NCBI RefSeq assembly: GCF_006716905.1
Contig: NZ_VFPV01000001.1
Location: 363,501-427,500 of the forward strand
From: Acidovorax temperans
GTDB taxonomy: Bacteria; Pseudomonadota; Gammaproteobacteria; Burkholderiales; Burkholderiaceae_C
Reading direction: 5' to 3'
Length of the DNA stretch: 64,000 nucleotides
Shown here: positions 1 to 11,005 of the stretch, one piece after another
Position numbering within the stretch: position 1 is the stretch's first letter
Layout of the letters: every line of letters begins with the position of its first letter
Notes under the pieces: model-generated
Told to the model about the DNA's origin: nothing
What the model saw: only the letters and a program-made list of their open reading frames with translations
Database searches by the model: none
Made by a program: the position numbers and the translations under genes

Positions 1-2205
1 CCACCGAACCGAGGAAGCTCCATGTCCCGCACCCGAATGAACGGCGGCCGCGCCGATCACCCCCAATTTGCCCTGCCCCCCCTGGCCCGTGCCGCCCGCA
101 TTGCGGCGCTGAGCGCCGCTGCACTGCTCACGCCGCTGGCTTACGCACAGGGCACGGCCACCACCGCACCGGCCACGGCCGCCAAGTCCTTTGCGATTGA
201 GGCAGGCCCCCTGGCCCAGGTGCTGGCGCAGTACGCACACGCTGCCGGTGTGACCCTGGCCTTTGACGCCGCGCAGCTGGGCGGTGCCCGCTCTGGCGGA
301 CTGCAAGGCAGCTATGGCGTGGACGCAGGTTTTGCCAAGGCGCTGGAGGGCACCGGCTGGCGCGCCGTGCGCGAGGCCAACGGCGCCTATGTGCTGCGCG
401 CCGCGGCTGCGCCCGTGCAAAAGGCAGCGCTGGCCGAGGTGGTGGTTTCGGAAGAGGCCGAGGCCATTGGCGGCCTGCAAAAGACCTATTCGGGCGGCCA
501 ACTGGCGCGTGGGGGCGACCTGGGCATGCTGGGCAAGACCGACTTGATGAACGTGCCGTTCAGCACCACCAACTACACCTCGGAGCTGATCGAAAACCAG
601 CAGGCCCAAAGCGTGTCGGACGTGGTGATGAACGACGCATCGGTGCGCCCCCTGGCCGCACGCGGCGGCTTCGGTGACGAGTTCCAGATTCGTGGCCTCA
701 CCCTGCCCAACGGCGACCTGGCCATCAACGGCCTGTATGGGCTGGCCCCCTCCACCCGCATTCCGCTGGAATCCATCGAGCGTGTGGAGGTGCTCAAAGG
801 CCCGGGGGCGCTGACCAACGGCGTGGGCCCGAGCGGCAGCGTGGGCGGCAGCATCAACACCGTGCTCAAGCGCGCAGGCGATGTGCCGCTTACGCGCGTC
901 ACCACCACATTCATGAGCCAAGCCAACCTGGCCGCGCATCTGGACGTGGGCCGCCGCTTTGGCGAAGACAACCAGTGGGGGGTGCGCGTCAACGGCCTGG
1001 TGCGCGGCGGCGAGGGCACCATTGACGAGGGCAAGCAGAACCTGAACCTGGGCTCGGTGGCGCTGGACTACGCAGGCGCACGCACCCGCTGGTCGCTGGA
1101 CGCCATGGCCACGCGCGGCCAGACCGACAACTTCCGCAACCACATCACCCTGCCAGCCGCTGTTGCCATCCCTGCCGTGCCCGACACGCGCACGGCCTGG
1201 TACCCAGGCACCCAGTTGAAAGACAACTTCAAACTGATGACGTCGCGCCTGGAGCATGACCTCACCGACAGCACCACCCTCTATGGCGGCGTGGGCTGGT
1301 CCAAGCTGGACTACATGCAGGACTTTCCTGGCGGCTCGGGGCTGAACGCGGCGGGCGACTTCACCGTGCGCAATGCGTGGTACGACCAGTACACCGACTC
1401 CAAGGCCGCCGACGCAGGCCTTCGCACCCGCTTCACGACGGGCTCCGTCAAGCACACCGTGGCGGTGGGCGTGAACTACATGGAGCAGGAGACGGGCTAC
1501 TTCTACGCCACCGGATCATCCGCAGCGTCCAACCTCTACAACCCGGTGCCTGCCCCGGCCATGACGGGCGTGCGCGGAGCACCCGCCAAGAGCGTGGAGA
1601 ACCTCCAGCACAGCGTGGCCATCGCCGACACCATGGGTTTTCTGGACGGGCGCCTGCTGGTCACGCTGGGGCTGCGCAGGCAGACCATGGACTACCAGGG
1701 CTTCAACGTGACCACGGGCGCGTCCACCAGCCAGTACAAGGCCAGCAGCACCACACCGCTGGCGGGGGTGGTCTTCAAGCCCGCCAAAAACACATCGATT
1801 TACGCCAACTACACCGCAGGCCTTTCGCGCGGCAGCAAGGTGTCGGAAACAGCCACCCCGCCCTATGACAATGCAGGCGAAACCATTCCGCCCTTCAAGT
1901 CCAAGCAGATCGAAGTGGGCGTGAAGGTGGACTGGGGCCGCATCACGACGCAGGCCGCCATCTACCAAATCAAACGGCCCAGCGCCTACGCTACGCCGTC
2001 GGCGGTAGACCCCAGCATGAACCACTACAGCTACGACGGAGAGCAGCGCAACCGCGGACTGGAACTGACAGCCTACGGCGAGCTGCAACGCGGCCTGCGC
2101 CTGATGGCCAGCACCGCGTTCACCAGCGCCAAGCTCACCCGCACCCAGAGTGGCGTGAACCAGGGCAACACAGCCACCGGCGTGCCCAAAATCAACTACA
2201 ACCTA

Positions 2206-3385
2206 GTGTGGTGTCTCAAAAATAGATAGAACTATTTTGACCGGTGTTGGTCGAATCAGCTTCCTTATAGGAGACTACGCTGATGGCCCACCCTGGACGC
2301 CCCGCCACGAAGCTGCAGATCACCGATGCCGAGCGCGCAGAGCTGCATGCGCGACTGCGCGTACGCAAAGCGCCCGAGGACGAGAAGCTGCGCATGCGAA
2401 TCGTGCTGGGCTGCGCAGATGGGGAGTCGGGCACCATGATTGCCCAACGCTTGGGCACGACGGTGCAAACTGTCTCCAAGTGGCGGCGGCGCTACCGGGC
2501 GTATCGTCTGGCGGGTTTGACCGATGCCCCGCGCGCTGGCCGCCCGCGCAGTGTGGGCGACGAGCAGGTTCAGCTCATTGTGGACAAGGTTCGCCAGAGC
2601 AAGCCTGACAACGCCACGCACTGGAGCGTGCGCCAGATGAGTCGGCACGCTGGCGTATCGCCCGCGACGGTGCAGCGCATCTGGCATGCCTTTGAGCTGA
2701 AGCCGCACCTGCAAGAAACCTTCAAGCTATCGACGGATCCCCATTTCGTGGACAAGGTACGGGATGTGGTGGGGCTGTATATGGCACCACCCGATCGCGC
2801 CTTGGTGCTGTGCGTGGACGAGAAGAGCCAGATCCAGGCTCTGGATCGCACCCAACCAGGGTTACCACTGACGTTTGGCAAACCCAGCACGCGCACGCAC
2901 GATTACAAGCGCCATGGCACAACGTCGCTGTTTGCAGCGCTGGATGTGGCCACTGGCAAAGTCATAGGACAGCTCAAGCGCCGTCACCGCAGTGTGGAAT
3001 TCCTGCAGTTCCTCAAAGCCATCGATGCAGCGGTGCCTGGCGAACAAGACATCCACCTGATCATGGACAACTACGGCACGCACAAGACGCAGGCAGTGCG
3101 GGCCTGGCTAGCAGCCCATCCTCGCTACCACGTTCACTTCACGCCCACCTCAGCGTCCTGGCTCAATCTGGTCGAGCGTTTCTTTAGCCAGATCAGCGAG
3201 CAGTGGATCAAGCGCAGCGCCCACACCAGCGTTGCTCAGCTGGAGCAATCCATACGGGAATACATTGATCGTCACAACGAGGATCCCAAGCCGTTCGTGT
3301 GGCATAAAAGTGCGGACACCATCTTGGCATCTGTGGCGCGGGCAGCGAGTACCATTATTTGATGCTTACTTTTGAGACACCACAC
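2206..3385 (+). mobile_element. IS630-family insertion sequence
   Basis: This element of 1180 bp is bounded by 16-bp perfect inverted repeats: GTGTGGTGTCTCAAAA at 2206-2221 and its complement at 3370-3385. It is flanked by TA at 2204-2205 and 3386-3387, the TA duplication expected of IS630/Tc1-mariner transposition. It carries one transposase gene. The clean ends and intact gene point to a recent, possibly active insertion. Confidence 0.93.
2283..3362 (+). CDS. IS630-family transposase
   Basis: This 359-residue DDE transposase moves the enclosing element. The N-terminal third holds paired helix-turn-helix segments ([14 protein letters not shown] and the [10 protein letters not shown] region). 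The catalytic core shows VDEKSQ (first Asp), [10 protein letters not shown] (second Asp) and [10 protein letters not shown] (Glu), the standard DDE set of IS630 transposases. A ribosome-binding site (TAGGAG) precedes the ATG. It is full length with no frameshift, unlike some IS630 members that need one. Confidence 0.95.
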   Translation: MAHPGRPATKLQITDAERAELHARLRVRKAPEDEKLRMRIVLGCADGESGTMIAQRLGTTVQTVSKWRRRYRAYRLAGLTDAPRAGRPRSVGDEQVQLIVDKVRQSKPDNATHWSVRQMSRHAGVSPATVQRIWHAFELKPHLQETFKLSTDPHFVDKVRDVVGLYMAPPDRALVLCVDEKSQIQALDRTQPGLPLTFGKPSTRTHDYKRHGTTSLFAALDVATGKVIGQLKRRHRSVEFLQFLKAIDAAVPGEQDIHLIMDNYGTHKTQAVRAWLAAHPRYHVHFTPTSASWLNLVERFFSQISEQWIKRSAHTSVAQLEQSIREYIDRHNEDPKPFVWHKSADTILASVARAASTII

Positions 3386-3864
3386 TAGGGCTGGACTGGG
3401 ACACGCCCTGGGTGCAGGGCCTGAGCCTCAATGGCCGCGTTGTCAGCTCGTCCTCCGTGTACAGCGACGTGGCCAACACGCTGAGCACATCCGGCTGGAC
3501 ACGGCTGGACCTGGGCGCGCGCTACGCCACCAAACTGGCGGGCAAGGCGGTGGTGTTCCGCGCCAACCTGGAGAACGTGACCGACAAGGCCTACTGGATC
3601 ACCGGCCTCAACAGCTATTCGACCACCGGGTTGCCACGCACACTGACCGTGTCGGCACAGGTCGATTTCTGAGAGCCGCCCCTTGCCCGCACTGCGAAAA
3701 ACGCGCACATAGCGTGCGGGCCCTGCGGGGGCAATGCGAACGCTTCTGATCCCTGTGCGCATGCAGACTGGCGCACAGGGGTTATCACGCGAAAAACCCG
3801 GAAACCGTCTGCGCGGGCGCGATACTCTCCCCCTCAAAAACACAAAAAACAAGGAAGTAGCGCC

Positions 3865-4341
3865 ATGCAAGGCAACCCACAAGTCATCGAATATTTCAAG
3901 AACCTGCTGCGCGGCGAGCTGGCCGCGCGTGACCAGTATTTCATCCACTCGCGCATTTACGAAGACCAGGGCCTGGTGAAGATGTACACCCGCCTGGACC
4001 ACGAAATGCAGGAAGAAACCCAGCACGCCGACGCGCTGCTGCGCCGCATCCTCTTTTTGGGCGGCATGCCTGACATGCGCCCCAACCCCTTCACCCCCGG
4101 CACCACGGTGGTAGAGATGCTGCAAAAAGACCTGGCCGTGGAATACGAAGTGCGCGATGCCCTGCAAAAAGGCATGGAGCTGTGCGAGAGCGTGCGCGAC
4201 TACGTAAGCCGCGACCTGCTGCTGGCCCAGCTGCGCGACACCGAGGAAGACCACGCCTACTGGCTGGAGAAGCAACTGGGGCTGATCGAAAAAATGGGCC
4301 TGCCCAACTACCTGCAAAGCCAGTCGCAAGCTGCGGCCTGA
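3865..4341 (+). CDS. bfr: Bacterioferritin-family protein
   Basis: This 158-residue ferritin-like four-helix protein stores iron after oxidising Fe(II) at a di-iron site. The ferroxidase ligands are visible: Glu18, Glu51, His54, Glu93, Glu127 and His130. The position of the haem-ligand Met52 of E. coli Bfr is Thr here, so this subunit may not bind haem at the dimer interface by itself. Some proteobacteria mix such subunits with a second, haem-binding Bfr. AAGGAAG lies ahead of the ATG. It sits just downstream of a siderophore receptor, which fits an iron theme, although no Fur box was identified. Confidence 0.92.
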   Translation: MQGNPQVIEYFKNLLRGELAARDQYFIHSRIYEDQGLVKMYTRLDHEMQEETQHADALLRRILFLGGMPDMRPNPFTPGTTVVEMLQKDLAVEYEVRDALQKGMELCESVRDYVSRDLLLAQLRDTEEDHAYWLEKQLGLIEKMGLPNYLQSQSQAAA

Positions 4342-4389
4342 AGGGTCTTAATGGGCTGAGCCCAGGGCAACCGCTCACTTCGCAATATT

Positions 4390-4449
4390 TGATCAAATCA
4401 AGCTCTAGCGCCCTCCAATCAAGCGCAAGCAGCTATTAAATCAATAGCA
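4390..4449. repeat. Dispersed host intergenic repeat, copy 1
   Basis: This 60-bp AT-richer segment between bfr and ilvD aligns without gaps to 16630-16689 at roughly two bases in three. It shares GCTC-AGCGC, AAGCGC, AGCTATTAA and ATAGCA blocks. It lies outside any gene. Similar short elements recur in intergenic spaces of Comamonadaceae (recollection, not checked). Confidence 0.6.
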
Positions 4450-4458
4450 TAACCATCA

Positions 4459-4494
4459 AAAAGGCCGCCAAGCATCACTGCTTGGCGGCCTTTT
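4459..4494. terminator. Bidirectional intrinsic terminator between bfr and ilvD
   Basis: A perfect 16-bp stem (4459-4474 with 4479-4494) with a TCAC loop has A and T runs built into its base. It can therefore stop transcription from either of the two convergent genes. Confidence 0.92.
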
Positions 4495-4586
4495 GCATGG
4501 GGTCAGTGCATCCAACCAAGCCACTCCAGGTGCGCCGCAGCGCGGGTGGCGATGACTGGAGCTTATGACTGCCGAGAGGGAGCCTC

Positions 4587-6446
4587 TCAGTCGTCCAGCA
4601 ACGACAAATCGCGCACAGCGCCCTTGTCGGCCGACATGACCAGCTTGGCGTAGGCCTTGAGCGCAGCAGACACCTTGCGAGGGCGTGGCTGCGCGGGCTT
4701 CCAGCCCTTGGCGTCTTGCTCTGCACGGCGCTGGGCCAGTTCTTCGTCAGACACCAGCACGTTGATGCTGCGGTTGGGGATGTCGATGCGGATGCGGTCG
4801 CCATTCTTCACCAAGCCAATCGCGCCGCCAGCAGCGGCTTCGGGCGAGGCGTGGCCGATGGACAGGCCCGAGGTGCCGCCCGAAAAGCGCCCATCGGTCA
4901 GCAGCGCGCAGGCTTTGCCCAGGCCCTTGGACTTGATGTAGCTGGTGGGGTACAGCATCTCTTGCATGCCGGGGCCGCCCTTGGGGCCTTCGTAGCGCAC
5001 GATGACCACATCGCCCGCCTTGACCTTGTCGGCCAGGATGTTGGCCACGGCTTCGTCCTGCGACTCGACCACATGGGCGGGGCCTTCAAACACCAGCAGG
5101 CTGTCGTCCACGCCTGCGGTCTTGACCACGCAGCCGTTGACGGCGATATTGCCGGTCAGCACGGCCAGGCCGCCTTCCTTGGAGAAGGCGTGCTCATAGG
5201 CGCGAATGCAGCCTTCGGCGCGGTCTTCGTCCAGGCTGGGCCAGCGGGTGCTTTGGCTGAAGGCCACTTGCGTGGGGATGCCAGCGGGGCCGGCCATGTA
5301 GAAGGTCTTCACCGCGTCGGATGGGTTGCGCTTGATGTCCCACGCGTCCAGCGCTTCCTTGAGCGTTTTGGTGTGCACGGTGGGCACATCAGTGTGCAGC
5401 TTGCCCGCACGGTCCAGCTCGCCCAGGATGCCGTAGATGCCGCCTGCGCGGTGCACGTCTTCGATGTGGTACTTGTTGGTGTTGGGCGCCACCTTGCACA
5501 GCTGGGGCACATCGCGCGAAATGCGGTCAATGTCGGCCATGGTGAAGTCGATCTCGGCTTCTTGCGCGATAGCCAGGATGTGCAGGATGGTGTTGGTGGA
5601 GCCGCCCATGGCGATGTCCAGCGTCATGGCGTTCTCAAAGGCCTTGAAGCCCATGGAGCGCGGCAGCACGGTGGTGTCTTCTTCTTCGTAGTAGCGCTTG
5701 CACAGCTCTACCGCCAGACGGCCAGCGCGCTTGAAGAGTTGCTCGCGGTCGGCGTGCGTGGCCACCACGGTACCGTTGCCGGGCAGCGACAGGCCCAGGG
5801 CTTCGGTCAGGCAGTTCATCGAGTTGGCAGTGAACATGCCCGAGCAGGAACCGCAGGTGGGGCAGGCAGAGCGCTCGACCTCGGCCACGTCGGCATCGCT
5901 CACCTTGTCGTCGGCGGCCATCACCATGGCGTCGATCAGGTCGAGCTTTTTGAATTCGATTTTTTGTGTTTGTGGGTTGGCCAGCTTGACCTTGCCAGCT
6001 TCCATGGGGCCACCCGAGACGAACACCACGGGGATGTTCAGCCGCATGGCGGCCATCAGCATGCCGGGGGTGATCTTGTCGCAGTTGGAGATGCACACCA
6101 TGGCATCGGCGCAATGCGCGTTGACCATGTATTCCACCGAGTCGGCAATGATGTCGCGGCTGGGCAGCGAGTACAGCATGCCGTCGTGGCCCATCGCAAT
6201 GCCATCGTCCACGGCGATGGTGTTGAATTCTTTGGCCACACCGCCCGCCGCCTCGATCTCACGCGCCACCAGCTGGCCCAGGTCCTTGAGGTGAACGTGG
6301 CCTGGCACAAACTGCGTGAACGAGTTGACCACCGCAATGATCGGCTTGCTGAAGTCGTCGTCCTTCATGCCGGTGGCACGCCACAGCGAGCGGGCACCAG
6401 CCATGTTGCGACCAGCGGTAGAGGTTTTGGAGCGGTAAACGGGCAT
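4587..6446 (-). CDS. ilvD: Dihydroxy-acid dehydratase
   Basis: This enzyme dehydrates 2,3-dihydroxy-isovalerate and -methylvalerate to the 2-oxo acids of valine and isoleucine synthesis, using an Fe-S cluster. At 619 residues it matches the long E. coli-type form. Cluster and metal motifs are visible: the Cys in [10 protein letters not shown] and the run [16 protein letters not shown]. Other family marks are the N-terminal GRNMAGAR, the VDDGIAMGH motif and [10 protein letters not shown] near the C-terminus. It is convergent with bfr and separated from it by a strong terminator. It appears intact. Confidence 0.97.
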   Translation of the reverse strand: MPVYRSKTSTAGRNMAGARSLWRATGMKDDDFSKPIIAVVNSFTQFVPGHVHLKDLGQLVAREIEAAGGVAKEFNTIAVDDGIAMGHDGMLYSLPSRDIIADSVEYMVNAHCADAMVCISNCDKITPGMLMAAMRLNIPVVFVSGGPMEAGKVKLANPQTQKIEFKKLDLIDAMVMAADDKVSDADVAEVERSACPTCGSCSGMFTANSMNCLTEALGLSLPGNGTVVATHADREQLFKRAGRLAVELCKRYYEEEDTTVLPRSMGFKAFENAMTLDIAMGGSTNTILHILAIAQEAEIDFTMADIDRISRDVPQLCKVAPNTNKYHIEDVHRAGGIYGILGELDRAGKLHTDVPTVHTKTLKEALDAWDIKRNPSDAVKTFYMAGPAGIPTQVAFSQSTRWPSLDEDRAEGCIRAYEHAFSKEGGLAVLTGNIAVNGCVVKTAGVDDSLLVFEGPAHVVESQDEAVANILADKVKAGDVVIVRYEGPKGGPGMQEMLYPTSYIKSKGLGKACALLTDGRFSGGTSGLSIGHASPEAAAGGAIGLVKNGDRIRIDIPNRSINVLVSDEELAQRRAEQDAKGWKPAQPRPRKVSAALKAYAKLVMSADKGAVRDLSLLDD

Positions 6447-6631
6447 CGTGATGTCGGGTGAAGTGTTGGAAAAAGGCGAAAGAGCGCCGGGGAATTATCC
6501 CCCAGCAGAAAAAAACCGGCCTTGCGAGAAGCCGCAGGTTAACCCTGAGCCATTCGCCATGGCCCCAAGAGCGCAAAGGCGAGGAAACGAAGCTGGGGCC
6601 ACCCAAGAACGGGTCTTGACGCCACACAGCC

Positions 6632-6874
6632 TCAGCGGGGCTTGCGTGGGCGCATGCCCAGGGCTTCCTTGTTCTTGTTGATGCGATCCTGCTTGCGCTT
6701 TTCCATGCGCTCAACGGCCTTGCGCTTGGTGTACCCGGTGGCATCGGCCCACATCCACCATGCGGCCGTGGCGCCGAAGGAGCCCACAATCACCCACCAG
6801 GACCATGTAGCCACGGGGCCAATCTCCATGTACTTGAGCAGTAGCAACAGAAGTGAAATGCCTAAAAGATACAT
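6632..6874 (-). CDS. Small Trp-rich membrane protein
   Basis: This 80-residue protein starts at the ATG at 6874, preceded by GAGGGGG. Its N-terminus is a hydrophobic helix (MYLLGISLLLLLLKYMEIG), followed by a second membrane segment rich in Trp (WSWWVIVG, AAWWMWADATGY). It ends in a very basic tail (KRKAVERMEKRKQDR and following). It resembles the 'small Trp-rich protein' family found in Burkholderiales, which has no assigned function. A longer reading from 6931 lacks a ribosome-binding site. It sits between ilvD and a divergent cytochrome c gene. Confidence 0.75.
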   Translation of the reverse strand: MYLLGISLLLLLLKYMEIGPVATWSWWVIVGSFGATAAWWMWADATGYTKRKAVERMEKRKQDRINKNKEALGMRPRKPR

Positions 6875-6987
6875 AACCGCCCCCTCAAAAAATGTGATTG
6901 CATTCGTTGACCAAACACAACCGGAAGTCAACGCGCATCACTACAATCGCGTTGAAATAACTGTAACCCAACCACAGGAAACCCACC

Positions 6988-7293
6988 ATGAAACGTGCCC
7001 TGATCACCATCGCCATGACGCTTGCCGTTGCTGCCCCTGCCATGGCCGACCAAGCCCTCGCAACTTCCAAGAATTGCATGGCTTGCCACGCTGTCGACAA
7101 GAAGCTGGTGGGTCCTTCTTACAAGGACGTGGCTGCCAAGTACGCTGGTCAAAAAGACGCTGTGGACAAGCTGGCCGTCAAGATCATCAAGGGCGGCTCT
7201 GGCGTGTGGGGCCCCGTGCCCATGCCAGCCAACGCACAAGTGAACGAAGCCGAAGCCAAGAAGCTGGCTGCCTGGGTGATGGCCCAGAAGTAA
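6988..7293 (+). CDS. Periplasmic class I cytochrome c (c551/c552 type)
   Basis: This is a small soluble electron carrier of the periplasm. The 101-residue precursor has a cleavable signal peptide ending AMA-DQ (after residue 20). The haem-binding CMACH motif is at residues 30-34, with a GPVPMPAN segment giving the axial Met at 79. The length of the mature form (about 81 residues) fits cytochromes c8/c551. It probably passes electrons to a terminal oxidase or peroxidase. AGGAAA precedes the ATG. A strong terminator follows, so it is likely monocistronic. Confidence 0.93.
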   Translation: MKRALITIAMTLAVAAPAMADQALATSKNCMACHAVDKKLVGPSYKDVAAKYAGQKDAVDKLAVKIIKGGSGVWGPVPMPANAQVNEAEAKKLAAWVMAQK

Positions 7294-7336
7294 TCAGCGC
7301 ATCGCGCTACTTCGGCGGGCCGCAAGCCCGCCAAGC

Positions 7337-7372
7337 AAAAAAGCCGCAAACCTTTGGGTTGGCGGCTTTTTT
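7337..7372 (+). terminator. Intrinsic terminator after cytochrome c gene
   Basis: A GC hairpin (GCCGC-AAACC, TTT loop, GGGTT-GGCGGC) is flanked by six A and six T residues. It lies 44 bp past the cytochrome stop codon. Confidence 0.85.
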
Positions 7373-7422
7373 GTTGCTGTGGGGTAAGACAGTGCAGCAG
7401 GCGAATACGCGTGTACCCAGCC

Positions 7423-7887
7423 TCAGACCATCGGTTCGCTGCGCCCCACCAGCTTTTGTTCCAAGTGGCCCACGTAGGCCGCCGTGGTGTTGTCAGACTC
7501 CTGCGCACGCGCGGTGAGCCGGGTTTCCATGTTGTCTAGCCGGTTCAACAATGCAGCATGGGCCTGGCTTTGCTGTTGCTCCAGAAATGCGCGAAGCTCG
7601 GTAAAGCGCGATGCTTCGGCCTTGTCGGCCAGCTCCCGCTGGGCCTGCATTTCCTTGGTATGGCGACGCGTTTCCAGCAATACCGAGCCTTGCAAAGACA
7701 ACACGTAGGCCACCAGCAAGACGGCCAGCAGCGCGGTAAGCCCCAGCATGAGCAGCCCCAGAGGGGCGTCAAAGGTCGCCAAGCCCACAGACACCGCTGT
7801 CACCACGGACAAGGCGTCCCAATTGAGCAAGGCCAAACCTGCAATCGCCACGATGATCAGTAGCAACAGGGTGGACAACATCTTCAT
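7423..7887 (-). CDS. LapA-domain-like inner-membrane protein with coiled coil
   Basis: This 154-residue protein has two membrane helices (residues 3-21, and about 45-67). A long charged, Gln-rich helical tail (about 70-150) is predicted to form a coiled coil in the cytoplasm. The N-terminal pattern (a helix, an NWD turn, a second helix) resembles LapA/DUF1049 proteins, which help control LPS assembly in E. coli. That match is by pattern only and the function is not certain. GGAG precedes the ATG. It is convergent with the cytochrome c gene. Confidence 0.7.
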   Translation of the reverse strand: MKMLSTLLLLIIVAIAGLALLNWDALSVVTAVSVGLATFDAPLGLLMLGLTALLAVLLVAYVLSLQGSVLLETRRHTKEMQAQRELADKAEASRFTELRAFLEQQQSQAHAALLNRLDNMETRLTARAQESDNTTAAYVGHLEQKLVGRSEPMV

Positions 7888-8120
7888 AAAAACTCCTTCG
7901 CAAACCAGACTGGCACCTTGTAGCCCTGACTGGAAGAGCGATTCACACCATCAAACACGTGGGCGAATCCTCTAAGGCCAGCGGCAGGGCATGTAGAGGG
8001 CGTTTGTACCCCAACTGCGGAGCTGGCAGCGATGCCAAGCCAAAGTTGCGCCTCCATCCTACAAAGGCGCAGCGATGCGCCCGATGAATGGGCCAAGCAA
8101 GCGCAAATCGCTCAGGCCAT

Positions 8121-8149
8121 AAAAAAAGCGCCTGCTTGGCAGGCGCTTT
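8121..8149 (-). terminator. Intrinsic terminator after acs
   Basis: An 11-bp perfect stem (8125-8135 with 8139-8149) is followed on the minus strand by seven T residues. It lies 23 bp past the acs stop codon. The rest of 7888-8120 holds nothing recognised. Confidence 0.9.
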
Positions 8150-8171
8150 GTGAGATCAGACCTTAAAAAGG

Positions 8172-10166
8172 TCAGTTGGTCTGGGCCAGTTGATCCAGGA
8201 TTGCGGGGTTTTCCAGCGTGCTGGTGTCCTGCGTAATGGCCTCGCCCTTGGCAATGCTGCGCAGCAGGCGGCGCATGATCTTGCCGCTGCGGGTCTTGGG
8301 CAGGTTGTCACCAAAGCGGATGTCCTTGGGCTTGGCAATGGGGCCAATTTCCTTGGCCACCCAGTTGCGCAACTCGTTGGCGATCTGCTTGGCTTCTTCG
8401 CCAGTGGGACGTGAACGCTTGAGCACCACGAAGGCGCAAATGGCCTCGCCCGTCACATCGTCAGGGCGGCCCACCACAGCGGCCTCGGCCACCAGGTCGG
8501 TCTTAGCGACAAGTGCGGATTCGATCTCCATGGTCCCCATGCGGTGGCCCGACACGTTCAGCACATCGTCAATACGGCCAGTGATGCGGAAGTAGCCACG
8601 GTCAGCGCTGCGCACAGCGCCGTCGCCTGCCAGGTAGTAGCCCTTGAGCTCTTCGGGGAAGTAGCTCTTCTTGAAACGCTCGGGGTCATTCCAGATCGTG
8701 CGGATCATGCTGGGCCAAGGGCGCTTGATGACCAAAATGCCACCTGAGCCGTTGGGCACGTCGTTGCCCATCTCATCAACGATGGCCGCCGTGATGCCGG
8801 GCAGGGGCAGCGTGCAGCTGCCGGGCACCAGTGGTGTAGCGCCGGGCAACGGGGTGATGACGTGGCCGCCCGTTTCGGTCTGCCAGAAGGTGTCCACGAT
8901 GGGGCAGCGCTCGCCGCCCACGTTCTTGTGGTACCACATCCAGGCCTCGGGGTTGATGGGCTCGCCCACGCTGCCCAGAATGCGCAGGCTCGACAGATCG
9001 GAGCGCGCAGGGTGCACGGCCTCGTCGGCTTCGGCTGCCTTGATGAGCGAGCGGATGGCCGTGGGAGCGGTGTAGAAAATGGTGCACTTGTGGCGCTCGA
9101 TCATCTGCCAGAAGCGGCCTGCGTTCGGGAAGGTGGGGATGCCTTCGAAGATGATCTGCGTGGCGCCTGCGGCCAGCGGGCCGTAAGCCACGTAGGTGTG
9201 GCCCGTGATCCAGCCAATGTCGGCCGTGCACCAGAAGATATCGTCTGCACGCAGGTCAAACGTCCAGTCCATGGTCATCTTGGCCCACAGCAGATAACCG
9301 CCGGTGCTGTGCTGCACGCCCTTGGGCTTGCCTGTGGAGCCGCTGGTGTACAGGATGAACAGCGGGTGCTCGGCGCCCACGGCCACAGGAGCGCACTCGG
9401 TGCTTTGGCCTGCCAGCGCTTCGGCAAAGGTCTTGTCGCGCCCGGCCACCATGTTGCAGGCCGTGGCCGTGCGCTGGTAGACGAACACGTTGCGGATGGT
9501 GTCGCAGCCGCCCATGGCCAAGGCCTCGTCAATGATGGCCTTCAGCGGCAACTCTTTGCCACCACGCATCTGGTAGTTGGCGGTGATCACGGCCACTGCG
9601 CCTGCGTCGATGATGCGTTCATGCACAGCCTTGGCGCTGAAGCCGCCAAACACCACGCTATGCGTGGCACCAATGCGGGCGCAGGCCTGCATGGCAATCA
9701 CGCCCTCGATGGTCATGGGCATGTAGATCAGCACGCGGTCGCCCTTGGCCACGCCGTGGGCCTTGAGCGCGTTGGCAAACTGGCTCACGCGGGCCAGCAG
9801 CTCCTTGTAGGTGATCTTGGTGACCTCGCCGTCATCGGCTTCGAAAATGATGGCGGTCTTGTTCTCGGTGGGCGTGCCAATGTGCTTGTCAAGGCAGTTG
9901 GCACTGGCGTTCAATTCGCCATCATCGAACCAGCGGAAAAACGGGGCGTTGGACTCATCCAGCGTGCGGGTGAAAGGCTTGGTCCACTGCACATTGGCGC
10001 GCGCCTGCTTGGCCCAGAAGCCTTCGAAGTCAGCTTCAGCTTCTTTGCACAGAGCCTCGTACCCGGCCATGCCGGAGATGCGCGCAGCTTTGACCACTGC
10101 GTCGGCTGGCGGAAACACTCGGTTTTCCACCAACACAGACTCAATTGAAGATGTTGTTGCACTCAT
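8172..10166 (-). CDS. acs: Acetyl-CoA synthetase
   Basis: This AMP-forming enzyme makes acetyl-CoA from acetate, ATP and CoA in two half-reactions, allowing growth on acetate. The ATG at 10166 has CAGGAGA upstream, giving 664 residues (family about 650); a longer reading from 10223 lacks that support. Motifs in order are the P-loop [12 protein letters not shown], the ATP-binding WQTETGGH, the hinge [15 protein letters not shown], and the C-terminal [14 protein letters not shown], whose Lys is the usual regulatory acetylation site. It is transcribed alone and ends in a clear terminator. Confidence 0.97.
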   Translation of the reverse strand: MSATTSSIESVLVENRVFPPADAVVKAARISGMAGYEALCKEAEADFEGFWAKQARANVQWTKPFTRTLDESNAPFFRWFDDGELNASANCLDKHIGTPTENKTAIIFEADDGEVTKITYKELLARVSQFANALKAHGVAKGDRVLIYMPMTIEGVIAMQACARIGATHSVVFGGFSAKAVHERIIDAGAVAVITANYQMRGGKELPLKAIIDEALAMGGCDTIRNVFVYQRTATACNMVAGRDKTFAEALAGQSTECAPVAVGAEHPLFILYTSGSTGKPKGVQHSTGGYLLWAKMTMDWTFDLRADDIFWCTADIGWITGHTYVAYGPLAAGATQIIFEGIPTFPNAGRFWQMIERHKCTIFYTAPTAIRSLIKAAEADEAVHPARSDLSSLRILGSVGEPINPEAWMWYHKNVGGERCPIVDTFWQTETGGHVITPLPGATPLVPGSCTLPLPGITAAIVDEMGNDVPNGSGGILVIKRPWPSMIRTIWNDPERFKKSYFPEELKGYYLAGDGAVRSADRGYFRITGRIDDVLNVSGHRMGTMEIESALVAKTDLVAEAAVVGRPDDVTGEAICAFVVLKRSRPTGEEAKQIANELRNWVAKEIGPIAKPKDIRFGDNLPKTRSGKIMRRLLRSIAKGEAITQDTSTLENPAILDQLAQTN

Positions 10167-10355
10167 GGTGTTGTCTCCTGGGTCATTGGAATAAGAATTC
10201 GCAGGTACTGTCTTCTGCCCCACTTACATGCTACTGACTCGCAGGTGACTATTCGGCTCAGGGTTAGCCCTTGGTTTCGACGGCCGTCACTGAGCGCCCC
10301 TAGAATCGCACGTTCGCTTTTTGCCCCTTAACTTTCTTGCCTCACGCAGGTTCGC

Positions 10356-10955
10356 ATGTCCAAATCCCAGCATAAAACCAGCGCTCCACTGCGCCCCCTG
10401 CCCTCGCTCATCTTTGCCAGCCGCTGGCTGCAGCTACCGCTGTACCTGGGGCTGATTCTTGCGCAGGCGGTGTATGTCTTTCACTTTTGGGTCGAGCTGG
10501 TTCACTTGGTGGAAGCCGCATTCGGCAACACCGCCGCCCTGAAGCAACTGGTTGCCAGCATTGGTTACAAGAGTGACTTCGAAGTCACTGCGCTCAACGA
10601 GACCATCATCATGCTGGTGGTGCTGGCGCTGATCGACGTGGTGATGATCTCCAACCTGCTGATCATGGTGATCGTGGGCGGCTACGAGACTTTTGTGTCG
10701 CGCTTGCACCTGGAAGAGCACCCCGACCAGCCCGAGTGGCTGAGCCATGTGAACGCGTCGGTGCTCAAGGTGAAGCTGGCCACGGCGATCATCGGCATCA
10801 GCTCCATCCATCTGCTCAAGACCTTTATCAATGCGGCCAACTATGACCTCAAGGTGCTGATGTGGCAGACCATCATTCATGTGGTGTTCTTGCTGAGCGC
10901 CCTGGCGATTGCGCTGACCGACCGATTGATGTCGCACCCCAGAGACTCGCATTGA
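10356..10955 (+). CDS. UPF0114 family membrane protein (YqhA-like)
   Basis: This 199-residue integral membrane protein has four predicted helices: LPLYLGLILAQAVYVFHF, ETIIMLVVLALIDVVMIS continuing into LLIMVIVGGYE, KLATAIIGISSIHLLKTF, and IIHVVFLLSALAIALTD. The GGYETF segment and overall layout match the UPF0114/YqhA family. That family has no firmly assigned role, though channel-like functions have been proposed. It is divergent from acs. Confidence 0.88.
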   Translation: MSKSQHKTSAPLRPLPSLIFASRWLQLPLYLGLILAQAVYVFHFWVELVHLVEAAFGNTAALKQLVASIGYKSDFEVTALNETIIMLVVLALIDVVMISNLLIMVIVGGYETFVSRLHLEEHPDQPEWLSHVNASVLKVKLATAIIGISSIHLLKTFINAANYDLKVLMWQTIIHVVFLLSALAIALTDRLMSHPRDSH

Positions 10956-11005
10956 ACCGCTGACGCCCCGGACCATCGCTGAACGCCCCGGGGCGATTCC
11001 TTCTA

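Larger units (their letters stand above)
22..3672 (+). pseudogene. TonB-dependent siderophore receptor, split by IS630 element
   Basis: This is an outer-membrane receptor for TonB-driven uptake of a ferric siderophore. Reading starts at the ATG at 22 behind GAGGAAG, with a signal peptide over about residues 1-43. An STN (secretin/TonB short N-terminal) domain follows at about 55-130, as in FecA-like transducing receptors, then a plug (about 165-285) and a beta-barrel. The frame runs to 2205, is broken by the insertion at 2206-3385, and resumes at 3388-3672, ending in the usual C-terminal Phe (VDF). Joining CTA (2203-2205) to GGG (3388) restores an open frame of about 822 residues. The STN domain suggests an anti-sigma/sigma partner upstream, outside the window. 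The receptor as it stands lacks its last barrel strands and is probably inactive. Confidence 0.9.

Noticed and set aside
4716..6461. Long plus-strand open frame opposite ilvD (581 codons).
   Set aside because: It is antisense to a clearly conserved gene, His/Gly/Gln-rich, and arises from the GC-rich third codon positions.
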